Assembly (NCBI GenBank): GCA_900316665.1
Contig: ONDV01000004.1
Location: 49,344-113,343, forward strand
Length of the DNA: 64,000 nucleotides
Source of the DNA: an uncultured Lachnospiraceae bacterium
Lineage (GTDB): Bacteria; Bacillota; Clostridia; Lachnospirales; Lachnospiraceae
Reading direction: 5' to 3'
The notes under the pieces were generated by a model. It was not told the origin of the DNA, did no database searches, and was given only the letters and a program-made list of their open reading frames with translations. Made by a program: the position numbers and the translations under genes. Shown here one piece after another: positions 33,975 to 43,800 of the stretch (positions are counted from its first letter, which is position 1; each line of letters opens with the position of its first letter).

Positions 33975-34952
33975 TCAGATATTAGCAAGTGTCTTGCAGA
34001 TTTCCACCTGATATTCATCCATCGACTTCTGCATAGCGAGTGCTTCATCGAGGTCAGTATGAACGAATTCACCGTGACGATAGCCGATGACACGCTGCTG
34101 TTCACCCTGGCAGATCAGATCAACGGCAAGAGCGCCCATTGTTGATGCATATACACGATCCTTAGCTGTAGGAGAACCGCCGCGCTGCATATGACCGAGG
34201 ATGGTAGCTCTGGTCTCGATTCCTGTAGCTGCCTCTATTCTCTTTGCCATCGAAGCTGAGTGACCTATGCCCTCAGCATTTACGATGATGTGATGCTGTT
34301 TGCCCTTCTTACGTCCCTCGATGATATGATTTACAATTTTCTGCTCGTCATAATCATATCTCTCAGGAAGAAGTACGTCTTCGGCGCCGTTTGCGATACC
34401 GCACCAGAGTGCTATATATCCTGCACCTCTGCCCATAACTTCTACGATCGAGCATCTCTCATGAGATGTGGATGTATCACGAATCTTGTCGATTGCTTCC
34501 ATAGCTGTGTTTACAGCTGTATCGAAACCTATGGTATATTCTGTTGAAGCCACATCCAGGTCTATGGTGCCGGGCATTGAAATAGTGTTGATGCCGTGGT
34601 TCTTTAAATTTCTGGCTCCCTTATAAGAGCCGTCACCTCCGATTACCACTACAGCGTCGAGCCCGTGCTTTCTGCAGATGTCAGCTGCCTTCTGCTGATA
34701 TTCTTCCTGAAGGAATTCAAGGCAGCGCGCTGTCTGAAGGATAGTACCACCGCGTGAAATGATATCAGATACACTGTGAGCATCCATCGGTGTAATCTCT
34801 TCCTGCAGAAGACCTGCATATCCTCTGTGTATTCCATACACCTCAAGTCCTCTGTATAATCCCTGACGTACTACCGCTCTGATAGCGGCATTCATTCCGG
34901 GCGCATCGCCTCCGCTGGTAAGTACTCCGATGCGCTTTGCATTTGCTGCCAT
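33975..34952 (-). CDS. pfkA: ATP-dependent 6-phosphofructokinase
   Basis: 325 residues from the ATG at 34952 (GGAGG five bases upstream). Motifs: GVLTSGGDAPGMNAAIRAVV, VVIGGDGSYKGA (Gly after GGD, ATP type), MPGTIDLDVASTEYTIGFDTAVNTAMEAIDKIRDTS, in which catalytic TIDxD Asp residues are kept though the usual Asn between them is Leu, and VMGRGAGYIALW. ILGHMQRGGSPTAKDR closes the fructose-6-phosphate site. Glycolysis, cytoplasm. It follows dnaE at 59 bp in the same direction, an arrangement familiar from this group of Clostridia. Confidence 0.96.
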   Translation of the reverse strand: MAANAKRIGVLTSGGDAPGMNAAIRAVVRQGLYRGLEVYGIHRGYAGLLQEEITPMDAHSVSDIISRGGTILQTARCLEFLQEEYQQKAADICRKHGLDAVVVIGGDGSYKGARNLKNHGINTISMPGTIDLDVASTEYTIGFDTAVNTAMEAIDKIRDTSTSHERCSIVEVMGRGAGYIALWCGIANGAEDVLLPERYDYDEQKIVNHIIEGRKKGKQHHIIVNAEGIGHSASMAKRIEAATGIETRATILGHMQRGGSPTAKDRVYASTMGALAVDLICQGEQQRVIGYRHGEFVHTDLDEALAMQKSMDEYQVEICKTLANI

Positions 34953-35011
34953 AATTGCCTCCAATCCGATTATTCTTCATCGAAATATTCTAAACTCATA
35001 CGTTTCTTATC

Positions 35012-38000
35012 TTAATATCTTTTTCTCCCGAATTCAATATGTTTCTCAATAATTTGGACATTATCCCGACCGAAATGCTCAGTGACCTCCTCTACCAGAG
35101 GCTTCTGCTTTCTGAAACAGTACACGCCATGAAATGCCTTCATCTGATGCTCACTGGAAAGATAGATAACTATCCTGTCAGCCCCGAGCTCATACTGAGT
35201 AAGCCCGGAAAGGAAGTCCTTTTCCTTCTCGTATGAAGCCATGTCGTCAAACCTGATAAACATCTGCTCCGGAACCTCGTCGAATCCGACCATCTCCTCA
35301 GCCAGAAGAGAAGCGTCCTCGTCTTCCTTCGTGCTGACGCGGCCGTATACGAATATCTTCTTATCCTTTTCAAGAAGGCGCCTGTTCTTTTCAAAAACCG
35401 AAGGAAAAACAGTAACCTCCATATTTCCCGACAGATCCTCTATGTTTACCACGGCCATCAGCTGTCCTTTTTTGGTGCTTATTATCTTTACATTAGTCAC
35501 CATGCCGCCAAGAGTAACATGGGATCCGTCCCTTACCCCGGCAAAACCTGTATCGGGATCCTCCATGAAATCAGAAGCTTTCGCGTCTGTATTTTCCTTT
35601 ATTAATTCCATATAATCCTCAAGGGGATGCCCTGAAAGATAGATTCCAAGCACTTCCTTTTCATTTTCGAGAAGATCACTTTTATCAAATTCCTGAAGTT
35701 TCTTCATCCCGCCTCTGTCAGGAAGTTCTTCATCCGCGCCTGCGGAATTTTTACTATCATCAGCCATATCGAAAAAGGACAGCTGACCGGGAATGTTGTT
35801 TTTCTCCTCGGTCTTTCTGCCGTTTACTATCCTGTCAGCCATGGGCGAGGCTGCATTCAGCATCTCCCGCCTGTTGCCGTCCAGACAGTCAAGAGCGCCT
35901 GCCTTTATCAGGTTTTCGACAGCCCTTTTATTTATCACCGTCTCTTTTTCTGACATTCTCTTCAGGAAACCGTACAGGGTAGTGAAGGGTCCGTTCTTTT
36001 TTCTTTCTTCAATGATTGAGTCTACAGCGCCCTCTCCGACTGACTTTATGGCATACATTCCAAACCGGATCTTATTGTCCTGGACGGAAAAACAGCCTTC
36101 GCCCATGTTTATGTCAGGAGGCAGCACTTCTATTCCCATAGACCGGCATACAGAGATATATCCCGTGACCTTCACGGTGGAATCGACAAAGGAAGTGAGA
36201 AGGCTCGCCATAAACTGAGCCGGATAATAATGCTTTAAATAAGCCGTCTGGTAAGCCACCACAGCATAGCAGGCAGCATGTGACTTATTGAAAGCATAGT
36301 TTGCAAACTCTATCATCTTGTCGAAGATCCTGTTTGCCACATCCTCATTGATCCCGTTTTTTATACAGCCGGGTATGCACTTAGCCGGATCCGGATCTTC
36401 TCTTCCATATACAAAATTCTTTCTCTCTTCCTCCATGACCTTCATCTTCTTTTTGGCCATGGCCCGTCTCACATTATCCGCTCCGCCGAGTGAATAGCCA
36501 GCCAGATCCCTCACTATCTGCATCACCTGTTCCTGATAGACTATACAGCCGTATGTGGGCTCCAGGATATGGCGGAGTTCCGGACAGTCGTAGCTGATGG
36601 AGGACTTGTTTTCCTTGCCTTTTATATAATCGGGTATAAACTGCATTGGTCCCGGACGATAGAGGGAGATACCTGCCGTGACCTCCTCCAGACTCTGTGG
36701 ATGGAGGTCCTTCATGAAAGCCTCCATGCCGCCGGACTCCAGCTGGAATATTCCCTCTGTATGGCCGCTGCCCATTTCGTCAAAAACAGCCTGGTCGTCA
36801 TAGGTAAGCTTTTCCATATCAATGCCTGCGTCCAGCTGCTCGTTGGCTGCTAACGCGGCATCCTTTATCACCGTAAGGGTACGCAGTCCCAGAAAGTCCA
36901 TTTTCAAGAGGCCAAGTTCCTCATCTTCAGTCATCGTATACTGGGTGACCAGAGGGCCATCTGTCTCATTTCTGGAAACCGGCACAAATTCCGTCATAGG
37001 CTTCTCACCTATGATCACGCCGGACGCGTGGGTGGAGGAATTGGCAGGCAGTCCTTCAAGAGACTTTGCCTTGTCAATAAGGTCTTGAACCACATCGTCT
37101 TCATCATACATTTTCTGAAGATCCGGGTTCTGCTTCATCGCCTTAGCAATTGTCATGTGCGGCTGAGACGGCACGGCCTTGGCAACAGAATCCACTTTCG
37201 CGTAAGGAAGGCCGAGGACACGTCCTACCGCCCTTATGGCGTTTCTGGCCGCAAGAGTGCCGAATGTCACTATCTGCGTCACGCAGTCACGCCCGTATTT
37301 TTCGACGACGTAGGATATGACATCCTCACGTCTTACATACTCAATATCCACATCTATATCAGGCATGGACATACGCTCTTTATTGAGAAAACGCTCGAAG
37401 AAGAGGCCGAACCTCTCCGGATCTATGTCAGTGATGCCTGTAGTATAACTCACAAGCGATCCGGCAGCCGAGCCTCTGCCCGGTCCAACAGCTATGCCAT
37501 GAGTCCTGGCGAAATTAATGAAATCCCAGACTATAAGGAAGTAGTCCACAAATCCCATTTCACGGATGACGCCCAGCTCATAATCAAGCTTGGGCTTGAT
37601 CTCTGGCGCCTTGTCACCGTAGCGGCGGGCAAGCCCGTCGTCGCAGAGTTTATTGAGATAAGTCCAGCTGTCATAACCTTCCGGAACCTTGAAGTGAGGC
37701 AGCTTTTCATCATGAAATACTATCTCCACATTGCAGCGGTCGGCGATCTTCTGTGTATTTTCTATAGCCTCGGGCGCGTAAGGGAAGAGAGTTCTCATCT
37801 CTTCTTCTGATTTAACATAGAATTCCTCACCGTCGTATCTTCGTCTGTCCGTATCGGTAATCAGATGGTTGCCCTGCATACAGAGAAGAATATCGTGTAT
37901 GCCGGCGTCTTCCCGCCTTGTATAGTGACAGTCGTTTGTAGCGACGAGCGGTATATGGGTCTCCTCATGGAGGCGCATGAGACCTTGTATCACATTTTTA

Positions 38001-38548
38001 TCAGCAGAGATACCGTGATCCTGTAGTTCAAGATAAAAATTCCCTTCGCCGAAAATGCCCTGGTATCTCAAGGCAGCTTCTTTCGCCTTATCGTATCTTC
38101 CCGAGGTTATGTTCCTTGCGACTTCGCCGGCCAGACAGGCTGACAGACAGATAATCCCCTCATGCCATTTCTCCAGCACTTCATAATCTACCCTAGGCTT
38201 ATAATAAAATCCGTCTATGAATCCCTGGGAAACGATCTTTATCAAATTGTGATACCCTTCATTGTTTTCTGCCAGAAGAATGAGATGATAGTAATTATTC
38301 TCATTATCCTTTTTGTCACGAATAAGCCTTGATTTCGGAGCGACATATACCTCGCATCCTATAATGGGCTTGATACCGGCATTTACGCACTCCTTATAAA
38401 AGGCAATGGTTCCGTACATGACTCCATGATCGGTGATAGCCGCGGCATTCATTCCCAGTTCCTTCACGCGCGCGACATATTCGGAAATCTTATTTACAGC
38501 ATCTCTCAGACTGTATTCCGTATGCGAATGCAGATGTACAAAACTCAT
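35012..38548 (-). CDS. dnaE: DNA polymerase III alpha subunit
   Basis: 1178 residues from the ATG at 38548 (GGGAGAA eight bases upstream). PHP domain at the start (FVHLHSHTEYSLRDAVNKI, ITDHGVMYG), polymerase core with VGPGRGSAAGSLVSYTTGITDIDP and MPDIDVDIEYVRR (catalytic Asp pair) and YQEQVMQIVRDLAGYSLGGADNVRRAM, HhH region (SVGEGAVDSIIEER), and an OB domain (VTLGGMVTNVKIISTKKGQLMAVVNIEDLSGNMEVTVFPSVFEK). This is the DnaE (not PolC) replicative polymerase. Transcribed toward pfkA. Confidence 0.97.
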   Translation of the reverse strand: MSFVHLHSHTEYSLRDAVNKISEYVARVKELGMNAAAITDHGVMYGTIAFYKECVNAGIKPIIGCEVYVAPKSRLIRDKKDNENNYYHLILLAENNEGYHNLIKIVSQGFIDGFYYKPRVDYEVLEKWHEGIICLSACLAGEVARNITSGRYDKAKEAALRYQGIFGEGNFYLELQDHGISADKNVIQGLMRLHEETHIPLVATNDCHYTRREDAGIHDILLCMQGNHLITDTDRRRYDGEEFYVKSEEEMRTLFPYAPEAIENTQKIADRCNVEIVFHDEKLPHFKVPEGYDSWTYLNKLCDDGLARRYGDKAPEIKPKLDYELGVIREMGFVDYFLIVWDFINFARTHGIAVGPGRGSAAGSLVSYTTGITDIDPERFGLFFERFLNKERMSMPDIDVDIEYVRREDVISYVVEKYGRDCVTQIVTFGTLAARNAIRAVGRVLGLPYAKVDSVAKAVPSQPHMTIAKAMKQNPDLQKMYDEDDVVQDLIDKAKSLEGLPANSSTHASGVIIGEKPMTEFVPVSRNETDGPLVTQYTMTEDEELGLLKMDFLGLRTLTVIKDAALAANEQLDAGIDMEKLTYDDQAVFDEMGSGHTEGIFQLESGGMEAFMKDLHPQSLEEVTAGISLYRPGPMQFIPDYIKGKENKSSISYDCPELRHILEPTYGCIVYQEQVMQIVRDLAGYSLGGADNVRRAMAKKKMKVMEEERKNFVYGREDPDPAKCIPGCIKNGINEDVANRIFDKMIEFANYAFNKSHAACYAVVAYQTAYLKHYYPAQFMASLLTSFVDSTVKVTGYISVCRSMGIEVLPPDINMGEGCFSVQDNKIRFGMYAIKSVGEGAVDSIIEERKKNGPFTTLYGFLKRMSEKETVINKRAVENLIKAGALDCLDGNRREMLNAASPMADRIVNGRKTEEKNNIPGQLSFFDMADDSKNSAGADEELPDRGGMKKLQEFDKSDLLENEKEVLGIYLSGHPLEDYMELIKENTDAKASDFMEDPDTGFAGVRDGSHVTLGGMVTNVKIISTKKGQLMAVVNIEDLSGNMEVTVFPSVFEKNRRLLEKDKKIFVYGRVSTKEDEDASLLAEEMVGFDEVPEQMFIRFDDMASYEKEKDFLSGLTQYELGADRIVIYLSSEHQMKAFHGVYCFRKQKPLVEEVTEHFGRDNVQIIEKHIEFGRKRY

Positions 38549-38571
38549 ATAACATTTCTCCCTGATAAGAA

Positions 38572-38596
38572 AACGCGCTGCCTGTGGCAACGCGTT
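38572..38596 (-). terminator. Hairpin between the radical SAM gene and dnaE
   Basis: AACGCG and CGCGTT arms, with inner GCC/GGC pairing, followed on the minus strand by TTTTC. A moderate terminator or attenuator. Confidence 0.55.
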
Positions 38597-38623
38597 CTCC
38601 TGATTCTCATACAATGATTATTT

Positions 38624-40087
38624 TCAGGCTCTCGGTCTTACTCTGACCTTTCCGGCATCCGATACAGGCATAGCCTCTCTGGCTGCCTTTTCTTCCTGAC
38701 TCTCTTTCCAGAGCTTTGCCGCGCGGTCAGCCCACTTTGCCGCGTACTCATCGCACTTGCTGCAAAGGTCATCGGCAGACTCAGGTGACTGCATATCCGT
38801 GGACTTGGCTCCCGTCTCCTTTACGATTTCACGAAGGAGCTGGGGATTCTCAAGCATGGGGCAAGGCTGAAGCATATTGTCGTTAAACGGCTGTCCTTCA
38901 CGGTATTTCATGAAGATCGGCTGTTTGAAACAGTCGATAAGCTTCTCGTCCTTGATGTTGGCGCTGGAGTAATGAATGAATACGCAAGGCTCCACATCTC
39001 CGTTAGGATTGATATGGCAGTACTCACGTCCTCCGGCCACGCATCCGCTTACGAATTCGCCGTCGTTCTGGAAGTCGATTGCCATAATGGGCTTGCCTCC
39101 GTCGAAGCCTCTGATTTCACGTACTCTGTGGTACATATATTCACGTTCATCCGGATCCAGAAGAAGGTCTGTAGACGCGTCGTTTCCTACAGGCATATAG
39201 TGGAAATACCAGATATATTTTGCACCTTTCTCAATCACGAGGTCAAGGAATTCATCGGATGTAACTGTCTTGTAGTTGGCCTTTGTGTAGCAGATGGAGA
39301 GACCGAAGAGACATTTATGCGCCTTCAGGCAATCCATTGCAGCAAGAACCTTCTTAAAGTCTCCTGCTCCTCTTCTTGCGTCGTTTGCCTCCTCGAATCC
39401 CTCGATGGAGATATTAGGGAAGAAATTGCCGACCTTCAGAATGTTCTCACAGAACTCATCATCGATCAGAGTGCCGTTTGTAAAGCACTGGAAATTTGAA
39501 TGAGGGTGCTCGGCGCAGAGCTTGAAAAGATCGTTCTTTCTGACTGTAGGCTCACCACCTGTATAAAGCCATGAGTGGATGCCGAGATCCTCGCCCTGGG
39601 TAATTACATCGTCCAGCTGCTCGTATGTAAGGCTCATCTGGTGACCATACTCGGCAGCCCAGCATCCTGTACAGTGAAGATTGCAGGCGCTGGTCGGATC
39701 GATAAGGACATTCCAGGGAATACTGCAGTTGTATTTGTCTGAAAGATCTCTGGTTCTTCTGTATCCTCTGAAGGCTGCCTCATAGCCAAGGTTCAGAAGG
39801 GCGCTCTTTATAAGTCTGGGATCTACTTCATCAAAGAATTTATTTGTATATTTCATCCACTTTGAATCCGGATCCCTGAATACGTTTCGAAGCGCCTCAT
39901 AGGCTCTGTCAGGCCACACGTCTCCGAGGATCTTCTGCATGAGGTCTACGATCTTTATCATTCCCTCGCCGCGCTTCTTGCCTACATACTTAAGAGCTCC
40001 CGATATAGCTACATCAAATGCTGTTCTCTCGGCAGCATGCTTTGCCTTTTCAACAGGGCTCATTGATTCATAATGTTGTTCTGCCAT
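38624..40087 (-). CDS. Radical SAM protein with SPASM-like C-terminus
   Basis: 487 residues from the ATG at 40087 (AGAGGT nine bases upstream). Residues 1-115 form a helical N-domain. The radical SAM cluster motif is CNLHCTGC at about residue 130 (DPTSACNLHCTGCWAAEYGH), with LYTGGEPTVRK for SAM binding and NISIEGFEEANDARRGAG. Cys residues in the second half (VSGCVAGGREYCHINPNGDVEPCVF, LQPCPMLENPQLL, DDLCSKC) could bind auxiliary clusters. The substrate is unknown; no precursor peptide is visible nearby, so a peptide-modifying role is not indicated. Confidence 0.92.
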   Translation of the reverse strand: MAEQHYESMSPVEKAKHAAERTAFDVAISGALKYVGKKRGEGMIKIVDLMQKILGDVWPDRAYEALRNVFRDPDSKWMKYTNKFFDEVDPRLIKSALLNLGYEAAFRGYRRTRDLSDKYNCSIPWNVLIDPTSACNLHCTGCWAAEYGHQMSLTYEQLDDVITQGEDLGIHSWLYTGGEPTVRKNDLFKLCAEHPHSNFQCFTNGTLIDDEFCENILKVGNFFPNISIEGFEEANDARRGAGDFKKVLAAMDCLKAHKCLFGLSICYTKANYKTVTSDEFLDLVIEKGAKYIWYFHYMPVGNDASTDLLLDPDEREYMYHRVREIRGFDGGKPIMAIDFQNDGEFVSGCVAGGREYCHINPNGDVEPCVFIHYSSANIKDEKLIDCFKQPIFMKYREGQPFNDNMLQPCPMLENPQLLREIVKETGAKSTDMQSPESADDLCSKCDEYAAKWADRAAKLWKESQEEKAAREAMPVSDAGKVRVRPRA

Positions 40088-40293
40088 AATTATTTTACCT
40101 CTTTCTGATTGCCGTCTTCGACAAAAGATTTTCACCTTACGGCACTATACTGTATTCACACTTAAAAAATTTTAAGTTAGGAGGCCCTCTTCTTCAATAG
40201 ACAGAATTTCTAAAATGTATAAAGCCCATTACTTCTGACTCTTATATACTAATAAGCGGAAAAAGAAATTAATATTGAAAGGAAGTCTTAATA

Positions 40294-41154
40294 TTGAAAA
40301 CCGCTTTGTTTGTAGAGGGCGGCGGTATGAAATGCGCCTACTCCGCCGGCGTCCTTGATACTTTTCTTGATGCAGGTCTCAGCTTTGACTATGCCATCGG
40401 CGTGTCCGCGGGAGCCGCAAATATATGCTCTTTCCTTGCCGGACAAAGAGACAGAAACAGAAGATATTATGTAGTACACTCCACTGACAAGAGATATATG
40501 TCTTTCCGGAGCTACCTGAAGACCGGATACTATTTCGGACTGCAGTTCATCTACGGCGACATGACAAACGAAGGAGGCGGCGATCCTCTGGATTATGACA
40601 AGCTGATTGAGAATCCCACTGAATTTTATTTTCCCGCTACTGACGGTGAGACCGGACTTCCGCATTATTTTAAAAAGGAAGACTGCCGCCGGAACGACTA
40701 CAGACCAATAATGGCGACCTGCGCGCTGCCAGTCGTGTCAAACCCCGTTGAGATCGACGGACGCTTTTATTTTGACGGCGGAGTTTCTGATTCCATTCCC
40801 ATCAGGAAAATGAAGGCGGATGGCTGCGACCGTATAGTCTGCCTTATGTCAAAGCCTGAGGGTTTCGTCATGCAGCCACAGGGGCATAAAAAGTTCTATA
40901 CGATGAAGCTCCGCAAAAAATTTCCGAAAATTGTCGAACGTCTTGACAGAAGGTATATTGATTATAATAATGAACAAAAGGAGTTGCTTGAAACCGTAAA
41001 GCAGGGCGGCGCCATGCTCTTCCGTCCGTCCGGCGAGGTCAAAATGTCTACTTATACCAGAGACCCTGCCGTAATGCAGTCGCTCTATGACGAGGGGCTT
41101 TCAGACGGTCGGTCGCGGATCAACGAAGTAAAAGAATATATAAATAAGGAATGA
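40294..41154 (+). CDS. Patatin-like phospholipase
   Basis: 286 residues. It starts with TTG (40294) preceded by GGAAG at eight bases. Oxyanion hole VEGGGMKCAYSAGVLD, nucleophile elbow GVSAGA (Ser at about residue 38), and catalytic Asp in FYFDGGVSDSIPI (DGG) are all present, making a complete Ser-Asp dyad. There is no signal peptide. Lipid acyl hydrolase, RssA/YjjU-like; natural substrate unknown. The CPBP protease gene begins four bases after its stop, so they form a two-gene operon. Confidence 0.92.
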   Translation: MKTALFVEGGGMKCAYSAGVLDTFLDAGLSFDYAIGVSAGAANICSFLAGQRDRNRRYYVVHSTDKRYMSFRSYLKTGYYFGLQFIYGDMTNEGGGDPLDYDKLIENPTEFYFPATDGETGLPHYFKKEDCRRNDYRPIMATCALPVVSNPVEIDGRFYFDGGVSDSIPIRKMKADGCDRIVCLMSKPEGFVMQPQGHKKFYTMKLRKKFPKIVERLDRRYIDYNNEQKELLETVKQGGAMLFRPSGEVKMSTYTRDPAVMQSLYDEGLSDGRSRINEVKEYINKE

Positions 41155-41158
41155 ATTT

Positions 41159-42079
41159 ATGAATCATAAATATACCCGAAGCGGCAGCGTGCTGATGTCC
41201 TTTGTTCCTCTCATTATCCTGGGAGGACTTCAGACTTTCATCAGTTTTGCCGTATCGCTTTTATATGTGCTGGCGCGGACGTCATCACTTCCAATGAATG
41301 ACTGGGTGAAGATGTTCGACAGGAACGGATTGATATATAAGCTGTCCAAAGAGATCATGAATACTGACTTCATCATGATCATTAGCTGCATCTATGCCGT
41401 GGCAGGCATAGCTGTCTTTCTCACATGGTATCTGAGACGGATAGTCCCGGCGGAGTCGGAAACGATCCGCGGCAGGACATACCCCACGGTTCCGAAAAAT
41501 GGATTCTCGTTAAAAAACGGCATGCATCCTCTGATGATTCCGGGACTCTTTATTCTCGCGCTCGGTCTCCAGTACATGGCAAATTATATTGTCATGATCA
41601 TCACGGTAATTAATCCTGATATTATAAAATCCTATCAGCAAATCATGGAGAAATCCGGGCTTGAAAAAATCACCCTGACCCTACCGCTCGTTCTCTATGT
41701 TGTAATTTTAGGACCCATCTGCGAGGAGCTTGCTTTCCGCGGTGTGACATTCGGATACATCAGCCGGTCGCTGCCTTTCCAGGCCGCCAATATTTTTCAG
41801 GCCGCTCTTTTTGGTATCATGCATATGAATATCACCCAGGGAATATATGCATTCTTCCTGGGACTGTTTCTGGGCGAAATTTATTATCATTCCGGAAATA
41901 TTCTTTTAAACATTTTCCTGCATATGGGCTTTAATGCCATATCTTTATTCCTGTCGGATTATCTCACCACGGGAAACGGCACGCCTTATGTGTTCTGCCT
42001 GATACTCTTCGCGGCGATGTGCGCGACATACCTCGGCAGGAAGCTTACGCTTTATGTAATAGATTCCGGCAGAAAGTAA
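41159..42079 (+). CDS. CPBP-family intramembrane metalloprotease
   Basis: 306 residues with about eight hydrophobic segments. The three CPBP (Rce1/CAAX) motifs are present in order: CEELAFRG (EExxxR), FGIMH (FxxxH) and HMGFN (HxxxN). Such proteins are membrane proteases acting in, for example, peptide processing or self-immunity. It overlaps none of its neighbours and is co-transcribed with the patatin gene. Its terminator is the left 59-bp boundary repeat of the island. Confidence 0.92.
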   Translation: MNHKYTRSGSVLMSFVPLIILGGLQTFISFAVSLLYVLARTSSLPMNDWVKMFDRNGLIYKLSKEIMNTDFIMIISCIYAVAGIAVFLTWYLRRIVPAESETIRGRTYPTVPKNGFSLKNGMHPLMIPGLFILALGLQYMANYIVMIITVINPDIIKSYQQIMEKSGLEKITLTLPLVLYVVILGPICEELAFRGVTFGYISRSLPFQAANIFQAALFGIMHMNITQGIYAFFLGLFLGEIYYHSGNILLNIFLHMGFNAISLFLSDYLTTGNGTPYVFCLILFAAMCATYLGRKLTLYVIDSGRK

Positions 42080-42103
42080 TAATATTCATATTCTGCACTC
42101 CAA

Positions 42104-42162
42104 AAAAATATGCAGCCCGACTATCAGTAATGATTACTACTAGCCGGGCTGTATCATTATCA
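42104..42162. repeat. Left 59-bp direct repeat bounding the restriction island (putative att site)
   Basis: Identical over all 59 bases to 52142-52200 in the same orientation. It contains CAGCCCG and CGGGCTG arms enclosing the palindrome AGTAATGATTACT (42126-42138), so the site is also a terminator-like hairpin just after the CPBP gene. It starts in an A-tract and ends ATCATTATCA. Confidence 0.92.
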
Positions 42163-42200
42163 TAAATGCCGATACCAGTCACCAGTACCTCCCCGGTGAA

Positions 42201-42641
42201 TCAGACATATTGGATTGCCTGATCGACATACTCGCGGCGTGTACGCACAATCTCACCACTATTTTCAATGAGTATTTCAAAAGGACCATCACCAAAGTCC
42301 ATTATGTTATGCAATGCAATTGTGATGTCTTTCGTTTTTGCAATCTCCAAGATCCACTTGGCACAATTATTTCCACAGGCTGATCCATTAAAAATCTTCC
42401 CACTATCGTCATAGGCCAGCAAAATCAATGTTTTGACGCCGCCGGATAGTTCCCTCGGTGTGATGGCTCCGAGATACGGGCTGTCAATGATGCGTGCTGC
42501 GACAACCGTCGACTGATCCACATCCTGAATCATTTTCTTAGTAAGATCTGTGGTGATCCAGTCTTCATCATACTGATTATCAAAGTATAATGAAGGTTTA
42601 TACACCTCATTTTGAACGTCTCCAAAATGTATCTTTAACAT
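42201..42641 (-). CDS. DUF4869 domain protein
   Basis: 146 residues from the ATG at 42641 (GGAGAA eight bases upstream; the frame opens at 42689). MLKIHFGDVQNEVYKPSLYFDNQYDEDWITTDLTKKMI and the later SPYLGAITPRELSGGVKTLILL, NGSACGNNCAKWILEIAKTKDITIALHNIMDFG match what I know of DUF4869. CGNNC is the only Cys motif. Function of the family is unknown. It is the last gene inside the left island boundary, 182 bp after the recombinase gene, so it is cargo of the island. Confidence 0.82.
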   Translation of the reverse strand: MLKIHFGDVQNEVYKPSLYFDNQYDEDWITTDLTKKMIQDVDQSTVVAARIIDSPYLGAITPRELSGGVKTLILLAYDDSGKIFNGSACGNNCAKWILEIAKTKDITIALHNIMDFGDGPFEILIENSGEIVRTRREYVDQAIQYV

Positions 42642-42823
42642 ATGTTTATTCTCCAGTAATAAAATATCCTTCTTTTGTTTATGAGCCACCGATGCCAGAA
42701 TGCCTTTGCTTTAAGTCTGTTCAAGAAACAGTATACAGCATTTAACGATACATGGCACCCACTTTGCTCCCGTCTAATTAAGCTATTGTCTTAAAGTCCT
42801 TCATCGGCATCCATCATGTTCGG

Positions 42824-43753
42824 TTACATAAGGTTAGACAGAGATCTCATGACGAGATCCACATCCTGATTTTCGAGTTCCTGAATGACATGCAGGTAAG
42901 TCTTCTGGGTTGTCGTCATGCTGGCATGCCCAAGACGGCGCGCTACACTTGCGACAGATACCCCGGCATACAGCAGAATCGAAGCATGTGTGTGGCGGAG
43001 ACCATGCACGGAAATCACCGGTATCTGCAAGGCGTTACAGTAACGTTCCAGAATGTCATTGATCGTTGAATTATAGACCTTTTCCTTCGTTACGAAAATC
43101 GGCTTGTCTTCTGGTAAGTCCTTAACCAGTGTAGCAAACTGCATCACCAGCTGCCAGTCGATCTGGATCTTACGTACTGATGATTTGTTTTTCGTCGGAG
43201 CAAACCCTCCACCATCTTTATAATTCCATGTCTTACTAATGGAAAGGGTCTGGTGTGCAAAATCAAAGTCCTTTGGGGTAATTGCAAGAGCTTCAGAAAA
43301 ACGCATACCAGTTTTGGCGACAAGTAATATAAACCAATCCCAGCTGACCTTATCTCCGAGAGTCAGGCTATTTAATAGAGAGTGAAGCTCAAACTGATTC
43401 AGATATTTGGCCTTCTTTTGGGTCGGTATCTTTCCCTTGATGATTACCTTTCTGGTTGGATCCCGCGGTATTAATCCTTCATCGACTGCATCGAGAATTG
43501 CTCCCTTCAGCTGATGGTGGAAATCCATCGTAGTCTGTCTTTCATGTTCCTTCGCATAATCATTAATGATTTTTTGGTATTCTGTCCTTGTCACATTACA
43601 GAGTTGCAACTCCGGGGCAAGTTTCTTAAGCCATGAGAGACTCATATAATACTTGGACAGAGTCACATCTCTGATTGCACCCTCCTTATATATAGACACC
43701 CAGTTCTCATAATAGTCCTTCAGATAATCGGTTGCTTTGCTTTCATTTAGCAT
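42824..43753 (-). CDS. Tyrosine recombinase (phage-integrase family)
   Basis: 309 residues from the ATG at 43753 (AAGGAG six bases upstream). SAM-like core-binding domain in the first 110 residues, then the catalytic domain: first Arg in AKTGMRFSEALAI, Lys in the beta-hairpin (NKSSVRKIQI), HGLRHTHAS (HxxR), LGHASMTTT (third His) and the nucleophile Tyr in TTQKTYLHV. All active-site residues are present. It could integrate the island (boundary repeats present) or rearrange the hsdS genes; adjacency to hsdR and hsdS fits both. It is 47 bp after hsdR in the same operon. Confidence 0.93.
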   Translation of the reverse strand: MLNESKATDYLKDYYENWVSIYKEGAIRDVTLSKYYMSLSWLKKLAPELQLCNVTRTEYQKIINDYAKEHERQTTMDFHHQLKGAILDAVDEGLIPRDPTRKVIIKGKIPTQKKAKYLNQFELHSLLNSLTLGDKVSWDWFILLVAKTGMRFSEALAITPKDFDFAHQTLSISKTWNYKDGGGFAPTKNKSSVRKIQIDWQLVMQFATLVKDLPEDKPIFVTKEKVYNSTINDILERYCNALQIPVISVHGLRHTHASILLYAGVSVASVARRLGHASMTTTQKTYLHVIQELENQDVDLVMRSLSNLM

Positions 43754-43800
43754 AAGTTTCTCCTTCCTATGCCGATGAAGAACCGATATAACCATCCCTA

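Noticed and set aside
33975..34952. TIDLD instead of TIDND in the phosphofructokinase active site, a possible loss of function
   Set aside because: Both catalytic Asp residues remain and I believe this variant is normal in related Clostridia.
38624..40087. Radical SAM/SPASM enzyme as a second peptide-maturation system
   Set aside because: No small Cys- or Thr-rich precursor gene is visible within the adjoining gaps on either strand.
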